Of a stretch of DNA of 40,509 nucleotides, positions 33,139-40,430 are shown one piece after another. Both the position numbers and the translations under genes were made by a program. Source of the DNA: Bacteroidales bacterium M3 (GTDB lineage: Bacteria; Bacteroidota; Bacteroidia; Bacteroidales; Muribaculaceae); assembly GCA_001689445.1 (NCBI GenBank), contig LUJN01000041.1, positions 13,447-53,955 of the forward strand, written 5' to 3'. A model generated the notes under the pieces. That model did not search any database, was not told where the DNA came from, and saw only the letters and a list, made by a program, of their open reading frames with translations. Within the stretch, counting starts at the first letter, position 1, and every line of letters begins with the position of its first letter.

Positions 33139-34383
33139 TTATTTCAACCGCAATCGGTCATGCTTGGCATATCCCGACATGTCGCTCACCACCACCTCGT
33201 CGCCCTCTCGCAGGCCGTCGACAATCTCCACATACTCGTAGTTGCCCTGTCCCACGGTGACGCGCCGCTTGACAATCTCGTCGCCGTTGATGACCCACAT
33301 GTCATAGGTGGCCGCGCCGTGGTAGAACTGCCCGTTGGCGACACGCAATGCCGACGGTATCTCCTCGTCGAGCACATGCACGTCACAGCGCAGCCCGCTG
33401 CGCAGCCCAGAATGGGCATCGTCATCGAGCATCACGGTAAAGGCAATCACGCCGTTGCGCGACGTAGGGCTTACGCTCCCCACCCGCCCGGCGAGCTGTT
33501 CGGCCCCGAGCTTCACTATCGCACGGTTGCCGGGACGCACACGCGAGGCATACCCGTCGGCTATCTCGCAGTCGACCTTGAAATGGGACAGGTCGGCAAG
33601 CACCGCCACCTGCTCGCCCGGCGACACCTGCGCCCCGATCTGCTGATTGATGAAGGTCAGCACACCCTTGCGTGGCGACATCAGCCGGGCGTCGTCCACC
33701 ACCCGGCGTTGCTGGGCGAGGTTCTTGCCCGATATGCTCACCTCAAGCTGCCGCAGGTTCATGTCGGCATCGCCCGTAAGCCGCTCGTCACGCAAGCGGC
33801 ATCGCAGCTGCTCCAGCTCCACCCGTGCACGGCGCAACGCCATGTCGGCCTCGTCCACACGGTTTCCCGTGCCCGAGCCGAGCGAGTCGAGGTAACGCTC
33901 GTTGCGCAGCTCCGATTCTAAGTGGCCAATCTCCATCTCCTTGACCCGTATCTCCATCTCCATGTCGCCGATGCGGGTCGATGTGCCCACCTTGGCTTTC
34001 TCGGCTTCAAGCCGCCTCATCGCCAGCTCGTCGGCGAGATTGCCGAGCGTGGTCTCCGCACTTTTCAGGTCGAGGCAAAGCAGCGGCGTGCCCACCTCCA
34101 CCGAGTCGCCCGTGCGCCGGAACACCTCGACGATACGCGCCTCCACGGGCGAAGTCAATATCTCCTCAAAGGCAGCCACCACTTTGCCCGAGGCACTTGC
34201 CGACACGGCTATATCGCCACGGTCGACCCGCGACATCGACAGCGTATCGCGCCCGATGCCGCTACGCGACAACGACGCCAACCACCACACACCCCCGGCA
34301 ATGACAAAAACCGCCACGGCGACGACAGCCACACGGCGACGCCGCCGCGACGATTTCTCCTGCAATGAAATTTCTCTATCCAT
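33139..34383 (-). CDS. Periplasmic adaptor (membrane-fusion protein), HlyD/MacA type
   Basis: The 414-residue protein has one N-terminal membrane helix (VAVVAVAVFVIAGGVWWLA), a lipoyl-like half (PVEARIVEVFRRTGDSVEVGTPLLCLD), a long alpha hairpin (about residues 110-205, highly charged), the second lipoyl half (SPRKGVLTFINQQIGAQVSPGEQVAVL) and beta-barrel and membrane-proximal domains. It joins the inner-membrane ABC pump to the TolC-type channel. It is the first gene of the locus; 53 bp upstream of its ATG lies a near-consensus sigma-54 promoter. Confidence 0.93.
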   Translation of the reverse strand: MDREISLQEKSSRRRRRVAVVAVAVFVIAGGVWWLASLSRSGIGRDTLSMSRVDRGDIAVSASASGKVVAAFEEILTSPVEARIVEVFRRTGDSVEVGTPLLCLDLKSAETTLGNLADELAMRRLEAEKAKVGTSTRIGDMEMEIRVKEMEIGHLESELRNERYLDSLGSGTGNRVDEADMALRRARVELEQLRCRLRDERLTGDADMNLRQLEVSISGKNLAQQRRVVDDARLMSPRKGVLTFINQQIGAQVSPGEQVAVLADLSHFKVDCEIADGYASRVRPGNRAIVKLGAEQLAGRVGSVSPTSRNGVIAFTVMLDDDAHSGLRSGLRCDVHVLDEEIPSALRVANGQFYHGAATYDMWVINGDEIVKRRVTVGQGNYEYVEIVDGLREGDEVVVSDMSGYAKHDRLRLK

Positions 34384-34435
34384 AATCGTATCTTATCCTA
34401 TTATTTTTCCAATAATTTTTCCACCCCACAATAGA

Positions 34436-34451
34436 TGCCATTACCGTGCCA
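34436..34451 (-). promoter_or_regulatory. Sigma-54 (-24/-12) promoter of the efflux locus
   Basis: On the minus strand the sequence is TGGCACG-GTAA-TGGCA. The RpoN consensus is TGGCACG-N4-TTGCW; only one base differs, and the invariant GG and GC are correctly spaced. Predicted transcription start is near 34425, about 42 bp before the adaptor ATG. The NtrC-class regulator with GAFTGA encoded in the same locus is the natural activator. Confidence 0.75.
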
Positions 34452-34494
34452 AAAACATAATATTCTGATTACCAATCAAATCCAATTCCACCCC

Positions 34495-34510
34495 TGTCCG
34501 CAAACGGACA
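34495..34510. promoter_or_regulatory. Possible activator (enhancer) site upstream of the sigma-54 promoter
   Basis: TGTCCG-CAAA-CGGACA is a perfect 6-4-6 inverted repeat centred about 78 bp upstream of the predicted start, where NtrC-type activators often bind. Only one copy is seen, whereas such activators often use two. Confidence 0.5.
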
Positions 34511-34774
34511 CCCCGCCCGAACATCCCCGTACACTCCCTAAACCGTCAGAAAAAGAATCGACAAAAAATCGTCCTTATTTCTGATATGTGAAATATTTGC
34601 GTTATAGCAATGTGATAATTGCATCATCTACACGTTGCAGTTTCTTCGAGGGTGTGGCAAAAGACATTATAATGTCATGACCCAATGCTGCTACGAGGGG
34701 CTACGTCTCTTCATATGTATTCTCCGCATATCTGCCGGATATGTGGGGTATGGGAGCAAAGTCCGATTTTTTCA

Positions 34775-34850
34775 GCCTCGTAGAGGGTGAACGGGAAACT
34801 ATACGGGTTGGGTGGTCGTCGTCCAGATGCCCGTTGACCCTCTACGAGGC
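34775..34850. repeat. Inverted repeat with 21-bp arms
   Basis: Arms 34775-34795 (GCCTCGTAGAGGGTGAACGGG, split here as GCCTCGTAGAG + GGTGAACGGG) and 34830-34850 are reverse complements with one mismatch. It lies in the 570-bp gap between the adaptor gene and the repeat-protein gene, with two further hairpins beside it. Confidence 0.85.
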
Positions 34851-34872
34851 TCGCTTTTGCGATAACCTGAAA

Positions 34873-34911
34873 CCCCATATTGTCTTGGCTTGTGCCAATG
34901 ACAATATGGGG
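34873..34911. repeat. Strong hairpin, CCCCATATTGTC stem
   Basis: CCCCATATTGTC (34873-34884) pairs with GACAATATGGGG (34900-34911), and inside it TTGGC pairs with GCCAA around a TTGT loop. This gives 17 pairs with a one-base bulge. Confidence 0.85.
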
Positions 34912-34922
34912 CTACACAGATT

Positions 34923-34939
34923 GACCCTCTGCGAGGGTC
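34923..34939. repeat. Hairpin GACCCTC-TGC-GAGGGTC
   Basis: A perfect 7-bp stem with a three-base loop. It shares the word ACCCTCTRCGAGG with the arms of the 34775-34850 repeat. It lies 14 bp from the end of the repeat-protein gene, and could serve as its transcript end. Confidence 0.75.
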
Positions 34940-34953
34940 GGAATGGTGGGCGG

Positions 34954-36378
34954 TTACTTGACGGCGACCTTGCGGGTCGTGTTGTTGACGCGGATGAGGT
35001 AGACGCCGGGGGTGACGCGGGCGGTGACTGTCGGGGCGGGGTCGAGGCGCGCCACGCGGATGCCGATGGCGTTGTATATGCTCACATCGGTGGCTATGTC
35101 GCCCGTGACGGTTATCTCGCCGGGGGCGGTCTCCACGGTCACGACGCCTAAGGTAGCGAGGTCGAGGGCCGACTGCTCGTCATTGACCTTCACGCGGCAC
35201 TCGGCCGTGATGTCGGGATAGCGCACGGAGACGGCCCGGACCGTCGTCTCGCCACGGGCTATGGCCGCAACCACTCCGTTGGCGTCGACTGTGGCTATCG
35301 CCGGGTCGTCGCTGCTCCACGTGCAGTCGCTGCGGAGCGCGTCGGCGGGTGTCGGGGTCACGCCAAGCTGTGCGGCCTGTCCTACGCCGAGGGCTATCTC
35401 CGTCGGGTCGATTGCTATGTCGGTGAGCGGCACGTTCTTGCGCGTCCATGAGTAGGTCGGGCCATAGCCCGTGTCGGTCATCGGGCGCATAGACAGGGTA
35501 TATTCATCGGCTTCCTCCTCGGGGAAATCTACCGTCAGAGGGTCAATCTCCACCTCGGTGGCAGGAGTTACATCGACTGCCGTCGCTTTGCCCATGCCGG
35601 GGTCATCGCCCCAGAAGTATTCGAGGCCGACAATCAGCACCGGGGTCTCGTCGCGCACAACCACGCGGGCAGTGTGGGTCACCGACCAGCGGCCTCCGCT
35701 CTTTACGCGCAGGCCGAGCATGTTCTCACCTTTGGTGAGGCCGTCGGCCTGCAGCTCTATCTGACGGGCTGTTGCGGCATTGGCTTCGCCACACAGCTCG
35801 GGGAGCTGAATGCCGTTGCCCACGCCCGGGTCATCGTTCCAGAAGTATTCGGCGGCGGTGATGGTCGAGGGGGCGGCGGTGCGCTGCCACACCATCGCCT
35901 GCTGTGTCACCGACCATCGCGAGCCGGTCTTGACGCGCACGCCGAGCATGTTAAGCCCCTCGTGTATTCCTGTTGCCGACAGTGCGAGCTGCATCTGCCC
36001 GTCCCCGTCAACCGCCGGGGCGGCGATGGCGGTCGCCTGTCCCACGCCGGGGTCGTCGTTCCAATAGTATTCGGCGGCGGTGACAGTCGGGTCGCCGGCG
36101 GGGCGGTACCACACCATCGCCTGATGGGTCACCGACCACCGCTTGCCGTTGCTGACGCGCACTCCGAGCAAGTTGAGACCCTCGCGCATCCCCGATGCCG
36201 CGATGTCGGCATGGCGATACCCGTCGGCATCCCCGTCGGGAAGCGTCAGCGCGGTGGCACGCCCCACACCCGGGTCATCGTTCCAAAAATACTCGCCCCT
36301 TATCTCGGCGAGAGCCGTGCCCGCTGTCGCAAGCAACGCCGCGACAGCAAGAGATTGTATATAGCTGTGTCTATTCAT
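34954..36378 (-). CDS. Secreted repeat protein with Ig-like domain and type IX-like sorting domain
   Basis: The 474-residue protein starts with a signal peptide (SLAVAALLATAGTALA). Four tandem repeats of 74-76 residues begin with EYFWNDDPGVG or close variants at about residues 29, 103, 177 and 253; the first three end with a GVRVKxGxRWSVTHQAMVW-like strand. A bacterial Ig-like (Big_2) domain follows (about 320-398: LTDIAIDPTEIALGVGQAAQL, ATVDANGVVAAIARGETTV). The last 65 residues (VSIYNAIGIRVARL, GVYLIRVNNTTRKVAVK) resemble a type IX secretion sorting domain. It is probably attached to or released from the cell surface. Its ATG lies inside the end of the beta-helix gene (8-bp overlap). The repeat's ligand is unknown. 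Confidence 0.8.
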   Translation of the reverse strand: MNRHSYIQSLAVAALLATAGTALAEIRGEYFWNDDPGVGRATALTLPDGDADGYRHADIAASGMREGLNLLGVRVSNGKRWSVTHQAMVWYRPAGDPTVTAAEYYWNDDPGVGQATAIAAPAVDGDGQMQLALSATGIHEGLNMLGVRVKTGSRWSVTQQAMVWQRTAAPSTITAAEYFWNDDPGVGNGIQLPELCGEANAATARQIELQADGLTKGENMLGLRVKSGGRWSVTHTARVVVRDETPVLIVGLEYFWGDDPGMGKATAVDVTPATEVEIDPLTVDFPEEEADEYTLSMRPMTDTGYGPTYSWTRKNVPLTDIAIDPTEIALGVGQAAQLGVTPTPADALRSDCTWSSDDPAIATVDANGVVAAIARGETTVRAVSVRYPDITAECRVKVNDEQSALDLATLGVVTVETAPGEITVTGDIATDVSIYNAIGIRVARLDPAPTVTARVTPGVYLIRVNNTTRKVAVK

Positions 36379-37390
36379 TTTGCGTGGCGATTTTTAGTTT
36401 GATATTGAGTTTGCCGTCCGTCGGAGTGGATGGGATTTGCGCCTCGGTGATATGCGGCATCCCGTAGGGTAGTCCCGAGAGGACGTAGGGTGTAGCGCCG
36501 CCAAATGCGCCGCAATCGCCGCCGTCGGTAGCCTTGCCCTTGGCTACGCTGTCGTCCCTCAGCAGATAGCGGTCGCCGGTTATGTTGTCGATAAAGGTGT
36601 TGGCTAAGGATGCGTCCACGTACTCATTGTTGGGGTAATTGACATCGGCGTATTTTGCCGGGCACGACAGCACGTTGTTGATGATGGTATTGTTGTTGCT
36701 GGGGTAGGATTCGATAGTCCGGGTTCTATAGGGTATATTGTCTGAGTCGACACCTGTCGCCGTGTTGATGACGATATTGTTTTTAATAATTGAATTTCTG
36801 AAATCGTATATAAGACTCGGCCATTGACGATTGGTTACAATAGTGTTGTTTTCAACGTGACAATCTGTTCCACTAGATATAAGCTCGGTTACAATATTGT
36901 TCGTAACCATGGTGCTGTTATGAGCCTGTATCCTGGAAACATAATTGTTTGTTATAATATCATAGCTTCCGCTAGATTTGATTCCACGATTTTCACTGGT
37001 GGCTTGGCAACGTATGACGGAGTTATAGCCGTTATTTAGATAGATGTACTCCGTAACCTTAACTCCTTGTATCGTACAATTGCCGTTAAGGCTTATGCTA
37101 CCAGTCAGTTCGGCATGGCGTCCCTCGTGCCAGTCGGTGTTGGTCGACATGAGGTAGCCCGGTCCTGTGATGGTGATGTTTTTCTTCCGCACCTCTGCGC
37201 CGGGGTAGCTGCCGGGGTCGAGGAGGAGTTCGTCGCCTTCTTCTACGCGGTCATCGGCCATGGCGTCGGCGATGGATGTGAAGTCGGCGTGGGCTTCGGG
37301 ATTGGGGTTGAGACGCCATGTGGCGGCATTGGCGGGGAGGAGTGTGCCGGCAGCGAGAATGGCGGCAAGGAGTAATTTGCAGGTTTTCAT
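36371..37390 (-). CDS. Secreted right-handed parallel beta-helix protein
   Basis: The 339-residue protein has a signal peptide (LLLAAILAAGTLLPANA) and a pectate-lyase-like solenoid (about residues 35-270) with many short N-rich turns: NNYVSRIQ, HNSTMVTNNIVTELI, CHVENNTIVTN, IIKNNIVIN, NNTIINNVL. The N-terminal TSIADAMADDRVEEGDELLLDPGSY is the usual entry to such folds. The C-terminus DGGDCGAFGGATPYVLSGLPYGMP is a pattern I associate with Bacteroidetes surface proteins. No catalytic residues can be assigned; binding or polysaccharide-lyase activity are both possible. The solenoid-coding part is more A+T-rich than its surroundings. The gene is translationally coupled to the repeat protein. Confidence 0.82.
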   Translation of the reverse strand: MKTCKLLLAAILAAGTLLPANAATWRLNPNPEAHADFTSIADAMADDRVEEGDELLLDPGSYPGAEVRKKNITITGPGYLMSTNTDWHEGRHAELTGSISLNGNCTIQGVKVTEYIYLNNGYNSVIRCQATSENRGIKSSGSYDIITNNYVSRIQAHNSTMVTNNIVTELISSGTDCHVENNTIVTNRQWPSLIYDFRNSIIKNNIVINTATGVDSDNIPYRTRTIESYPSNNNTIINNVLSCPAKYADVNYPNNEYVDASLANTFIDNITGDRYLLRDDSVAKGKATDGGDCGAFGGATPYVLSGLPYGMPHITEAQIPSTPTDGKLNIKLKIATQNE

Positions 37391-37491
37391 GCGGTTGATT
37401 TTTGCTTGGTTGTGTTGTTGGGTTGATTAAGGGGTCGCGGGCGGAGGGTTGGCGCGATGATAAAAAAGAGGCGTGGACCCAAATTTTCATA

Positions 37492-37626
37492 TAGGTTTCT
37501 CAAGGCCTTCGACTGCCCACACCACTCTATATTCCAAATGAAAGCCCACGCTTATAGACCAAGCGTGAGCCTTAACTTTCATTTGTAGAGTGGCATCGCA
37601 AAAGTGTCGAAGTTTTGAGAGACCTA
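37492..37626. repeat. 135-nt foldback element with five nested stems
   Basis: From the outside in: 37492-37503 pairs with 37615-37626 (12 bp, one mismatch), 37507-37513 with 37606-37612 (7 bp), 37522-37529 with 37586-37593 (8 bp), 37535-37544 with 37576-37585 (10 bp), and 37547-37553 with 37561-37567 (7 bp). It could be a MITE-like relic or the template of a structured RNA; no promoter is evident on either strand. Confidence 0.85.
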
Positions 37627-37741
37627 CAATAAAGCTAAAGCTCTTCTTTATATTATGTCGCTAATGATTGGCGTTTAATTCATTGGCAAATGTGGCTTTT
37701 GACGGTTAAACAATCGCAGCAGGGCCGGTGTGGCGACCGCA

Positions 37742-37814
37742 ATGGCGCAAATATTCGCCATCGCCGCCCACGCCCTTACTGCATTTACGGCAAATATAGC
37801 GATTTGCCGTAAAT
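37742..37814. repeat. Two adjacent small inverted repeats
   Basis: ATGGCG and CGCCAT (37742-37761) flank eight bases. ATTTACGGCAAAT and its perfect reverse complement (37783-37814) flank six. The second resembles the ATTTATCGCAATTT arm beside the ORF6N gene. The surrounding 37630-37936 has no credible gene. Confidence 0.8.
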
Positions 37815-37936
37815 ATCCCGAAAAATTCCTAAAAAAGTTTCATTTTCCCCGATTTTTTTTGCGCGGAGCGTGTCGGCACGGTGCGGAATGGAGCAACATA
37901 GGGCGTGTGCTGTATAGTGTTATCGAATCCGCATGT

Positions 37937-37989
37937 TTGTCACTTATAGGTTTCAAATATGGTGGAAATTTGTAATCTATAAGTGACAA
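37937..37989. repeat. 53-nt hairpin
   Basis: 37937-37958 (TTGTCACTTATAGG and following) pairs with 37968-37989 at 20 of 22 positions, around a nine-base loop. There is no T-run, so it does not look like an ordinary terminator. Confidence 0.8.
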
Positions 37990-38035
37990 TACCGGGGTTT
38001 GTGAGGTGTTGTTGAGGGTCTGTTGGATGGCATGG

Positions 38036-38149
38036 TTGCGGTCGCGACAGGTCGCGACCCTACATATATCGTTGGTGTTTAATTGTTTGCCGGTTTCACA
38101 TGCCAAAGGCATGTCCCTGCAAGTTGAGAAATTGGCAGTTTTGCAACAT
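38036..38149. repeat. Two unpaired palindrome arms of different families plus the shared 35-bp flank
   Basis: 38036-38062 is a GGTCGCGAC-type arm ending CCCTACAT. 38097-38123 is an ACATGCC-type arm ending TCCCTGCA. Both point the same way and lack their partners. 38115-38149 is the 35-bp sequence shared with 7681-7715. Together they fill the space downstream of the TPR gene. Confidence 0.85.
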
Positions 38150-38166
38150 TCCCCTGCATTGGGGGA

Positions 38167-38904
38167 TTAGCGGGCGAGGCGGGTGAGGGCGGAGGCGACG
38201 TAGGGGGTGGGGTGGAGGGTGTTGGCGCGGGTGAGGTAGGTGATGGCCGAGTCGCGGGCGGAGGTGTCGGACGGGGTGGCGTCGTATTGGAGGAGGGCGT
38301 AATTGCCGAGCTGGAGCAGGGCGTCGTAGTTGTCGGGGTCGAGTTGGAGGATGTGACGGTAGGTGGCGAGGGAGTCGGCGGTGTCGCCGCGCATCATCTG
38401 CCCGCGTGCGAGCAGGGATAGGAACTGGATGCTGTCGGGGAGGCCGTCGAGCATGAGCCGCGCCATCTCTATCATTTTGTCGGGTTCGCGGCGAAAGGTG
38501 TAGTAGTCGAGCAGACGGGCGTTGATGTTGCGCGTCATCCATGGCTGCCGCTCCTTGACGAGCAACAGGAATCCCTCGTAGACATCTGCGCGGCCGAGGG
38601 CGAAGCTGCGGGTCTCGACCGAGGAGAATAGCGAGTCGAGAGGCACGCGATGGTGCATTGCCTGCTCCAGGAGGGCGACCTCGGTCGACGGCCGGGAGGT
38701 GACGGCAGCGGCGACGATGGCGTTGCCGTAGGTGGCGGTCACGTCGGGACGCTCGGAGAGCATCAGCTCGTACATGGCGAGGGCGCTCGCCCACTCGCGG
38801 TCGGCATAAAACCGTGCGGCCTTGCGCTCGATGGCGGGGTAGTCGATGGCCGCTGCGCCGAGGGGAAGCAACAGGGATATGGCGATGATAAGAAATGTTC
38901 TCAT
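38167..38904 (-). CDS. Exported TPR-repeat protein
   Basis: The 245-residue protein has a signal peptide (FLIIAISLLLPLGAAA), then helical pairs typical of tetratricopeptide repeats: YPAIERKAARFYADREWASALAMYELML near the start, and MMRGDTADSLATYRHILQLDPDNYDALLQLGNYALL (split: MMRGDTADSLATYRHILQ, LDPDNYDALLQLGNYALL) near the end. The middle is divergent. It probably acts as a periplasmic protein-interaction scaffold; no specific partner can be named. It is divergent from pyrH and has its own good promoter. Confidence 0.8.
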   Translation of the reverse strand: MRTFLIIAISLLLPLGAAAIDYPAIERKAARFYADREWASALAMYELMLSERPDVTATYGNAIVAAAVTSRPSTEVALLEQAMHHRVPLDSLFSSVETRSFALGRADVYEGFLLLVKERQPWMTRNINARLLDYYTFRREPDKMIEMARLMLDGLPDSIQFLSLLARGQMMRGDTADSLATYRHILQLDPDNYDALLQLGNYALLQYDATPSDTSARDSAITYLTRANTLHPTPYVASALTRLAR

Positions 38905-38930
38905 TGGGTTGTGATTGCTTTGTACTGCTG

Positions 38931-38961
38931 CAAAGATATTTTATTTAGTGCAGAGTTCAAA
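38931..38961 (-). promoter_or_regulatory. Promoter of the TPR gene, its -33 box inside a heptamer array
   Basis: On the minus strand TTTG (38958-38961), a 19-bp gap and TATCTTTG (38931-38938). The TTTG is part of the word TTGAACT/GCACTTTG of the array at 38947-39022. Confidence 0.65.
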
Positions 38962-39022
38962 GTGCATAGTTCAGAGTTTTTTCGTTTAGTGCAGAGTTCA
39001 AGGTGCATAGTTCGGAGTTTTT
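38947..39022 (+). repeat. 41-bp tandem duplication of heptamer words between the TPR gene and pyrH
   Basis: Words AGTGCAG, AGTTCAA, AGTGCAT, AGTTCAG and then a T-run are repeated once with a 41-bp period (38947 and 38988). It is the only heptamer array in the window that is not at a gene's 3' end. Confidence 0.88.
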
Positions 39023-39048
39023 GGATTTTGATTAAAGCTGGACGAAAA

Positions 39049-39080
39049 TTTGGCGCAATCGTGGATAACCACTATCTTTG
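39049..39080 (+). promoter_or_regulatory. Promoter of pyrH-frr
   Basis: TTTG (39049-39052), a 20-bp gap and TATCTTTG (39073-39080) match both Bacteroidetes boxes exactly. The pyrH ATG is 22 bp downstream. Confidence 0.75.
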
Positions 39081-39101
39081 AAAAAATAAACGCAAAACGA
39101 T

Positions 39102-39812
39102 ATGAGAACAAAATATGGCAGAGTGCTGCTCAAGCTCAGTGGCGAGTCGCTACAGGGCAAGCAGGGTTACGGCATCGACCCGACACGCCTCGGGGAGTAT
39201 GCCTCGCAGATAAAGGAGATAGCCGACAGCGGCGTGCAGGTGGCGATAGTCATCGGCGGAGGCAATATATTCCGTGGGCTGCAGGGTGCGTCAAAGGGCT
39301 TTGACCGCGTGAAGGGTGACCAAATGGGTATGCTTGCCACGGTCATCAACTCACTGGCCCTAAGCTCGGCCCTCGAAGCCATCGGCCAGCCGGCCAAGGT
39401 GTTCACGGCCATCAACATGTTCCCCATCGGCGAGCACTACAGCAAGTGGCGTGCCATCGAGGCGTTGGAGCGCAACGAGGTGGCCATCATCGCCGGCGGC
39501 ACGGGCAACCCGTTCTTCACCACCGACACCGGCTCGGCCCTGCGTGCTGTCGAGGTCGAGGCCGACGTGATGCTCAAGGGCACGCGCGTGGACGGCGTGT
39601 ATACAGCCGACCCCGAGAAAGACCCCACGGCGACCAAGTTTACCGAGATAACCTATGACGAGGTCTACGACCGCAACCTGCGCGTTATGGATCTCACCGC
39701 CACAGCCCTGTGCAAGGAGAACAAGATGCCTATTGTGGTGTTTGACATGGATACCCCCGGCAATCTCAAGAAAGTAATCGAGGGTGAGCCGATAGGCACG
39801 CTCGTGTATTGA
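39102..39812 (+). CDS. pyrH: UMP kinase
   Basis: PyrH phosphorylates UMP to UDP and is the amino-acid-kinase-type enzyme found only in prokaryotes. The 236-residue product has the family motifs VLLKLSGESLQGKQGYGID, VAIVIGGGNIFRG, GDQMGMLATVINSLAL, GTGNPFFTTDTGSALRA and LKGTRVDGVYTADPEKDP. It is followed after 36 bp by frr, a common bacterial pair. Confidence 0.97.
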   Translation: MRTKYGRVLLKLSGESLQGKQGYGIDPTRLGEYASQIKEIADSGVQVAIVIGGGNIFRGLQGASKGFDRVKGDQMGMLATVINSLALSSALEAIGQPAKVFTAINMFPIGEHYSKWRAIEALERNEVAIIAGGTGNPFFTTDTGSALRAVEVEADVMLKGTRVDGVYTADPEKDPTATKFTEITYDEVYDRNLRVMDLTATALCKENKMPIVVFDMDTPGNLKKVIEGEPIGTLVY

Positions 39813-39848
39813 CCCTTACCAAGGAAACAACTTAAAAAAGATACAGAT

Positions 39849-40409
39849 ATGAACGACGTTAAGACTTATCTCGACCCCGCCGAGGAGAAAATGGAACTCG
39901 CCGTGGCCTATCTTGAGGAGGCCCTGGCCCATATCCGTGCCGGCAAGGCCAATCCCAAGATTCTCGATGGCATTAAGGTAGAATACTACGGCAGCGCAGT
40001 GCCCATCTCAAATGTGGCTAACGTGTCGGTACCCGATGCGCGCACCATCACCATCACCCCGTGGGAGAAGCCGATGTTCAAGGAGATAGAGAAGGCCATC
40101 ATCAACTCCGAGCTCGGCATCATGCCCGAGAACAACGGCGAGATCATACGCCTCTCCATCCCGCCGCTTACCGAGGAACGCCGCAAGACGCTGGTGAAGC
40201 AGTCAAAGGCCGAGGCCGAGAACGCCAAGGTGTCGGTGCGCAATGCACGCCGCGACGCAATCGACGGGCTGAAGAAGGCCGTCAAGAACGGTATGCCCGA
40301 AGATGTCTCTAAGGACGCCGAGGGTGCGGCCCAAAAGCTCCACGACAAGTACCTGAAGAAAATCGACGACCTTTTCGCTGCCAAGGAGAAGGAAATCCTG
40401 ACGGTGTAA
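39849..40409 (+). CDS. frr: Ribosome recycling factor
   Basis: RRF, with EF-G, splits the post-termination ribosome. The 186-residue product has the usual length and motifs: AVAYLEEALAHIRAGKANPKILDGI with YYGSAVPISNVANVSVPDAR, ITPWEKPMFKEIEKAI, PPLTEERRKTLVKQSK and the C-terminal helix DKYLKKIDDLFAAKEKEIL (each quoted in parts). It shares the pyrH promoter. A palindrome pair begins about 20 bp after its stop. Confidence 0.97.
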   Translation: MNDVKTYLDPAEEKMELAVAYLEEALAHIRAGKANPKILDGIKVEYYGSAVPISNVANVSVPDARTITITPWEKPMFKEIEKAIINSELGIMPENNGEIIRLSIPPLTEERRKTLVKQSKAEAENAKVSVRNARRDAIDGLKKAVKNGMPEDVSKDAEGAAQKLHDKYLKKIDDLFAAKEKEILTV

Positions 40410-40430
40410 CCCGTATAGGGTGTCACAAAG

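Noticed and set aside
34425..34445. A second sigma-54-like match, TGGCAT followed by TATTGTGG
   Set aside because: It lacks the GC at -12; the overlapping TGGCACG-N4-TGGCA match is far better.
37730..37975. 81-codon open frame in the gene-free region
   Set aside because: It crosses several hairpins, has no recognisable motif and no promoter.
38096..38794. Long open frame antisense to the TPR gene (about 230 codons)
   Set aside because: Its translation is extremely Arg/His/Pro-rich, as expected for the shadow of a GC-rich gene; the other frame has a signal peptide and TPR pattern.
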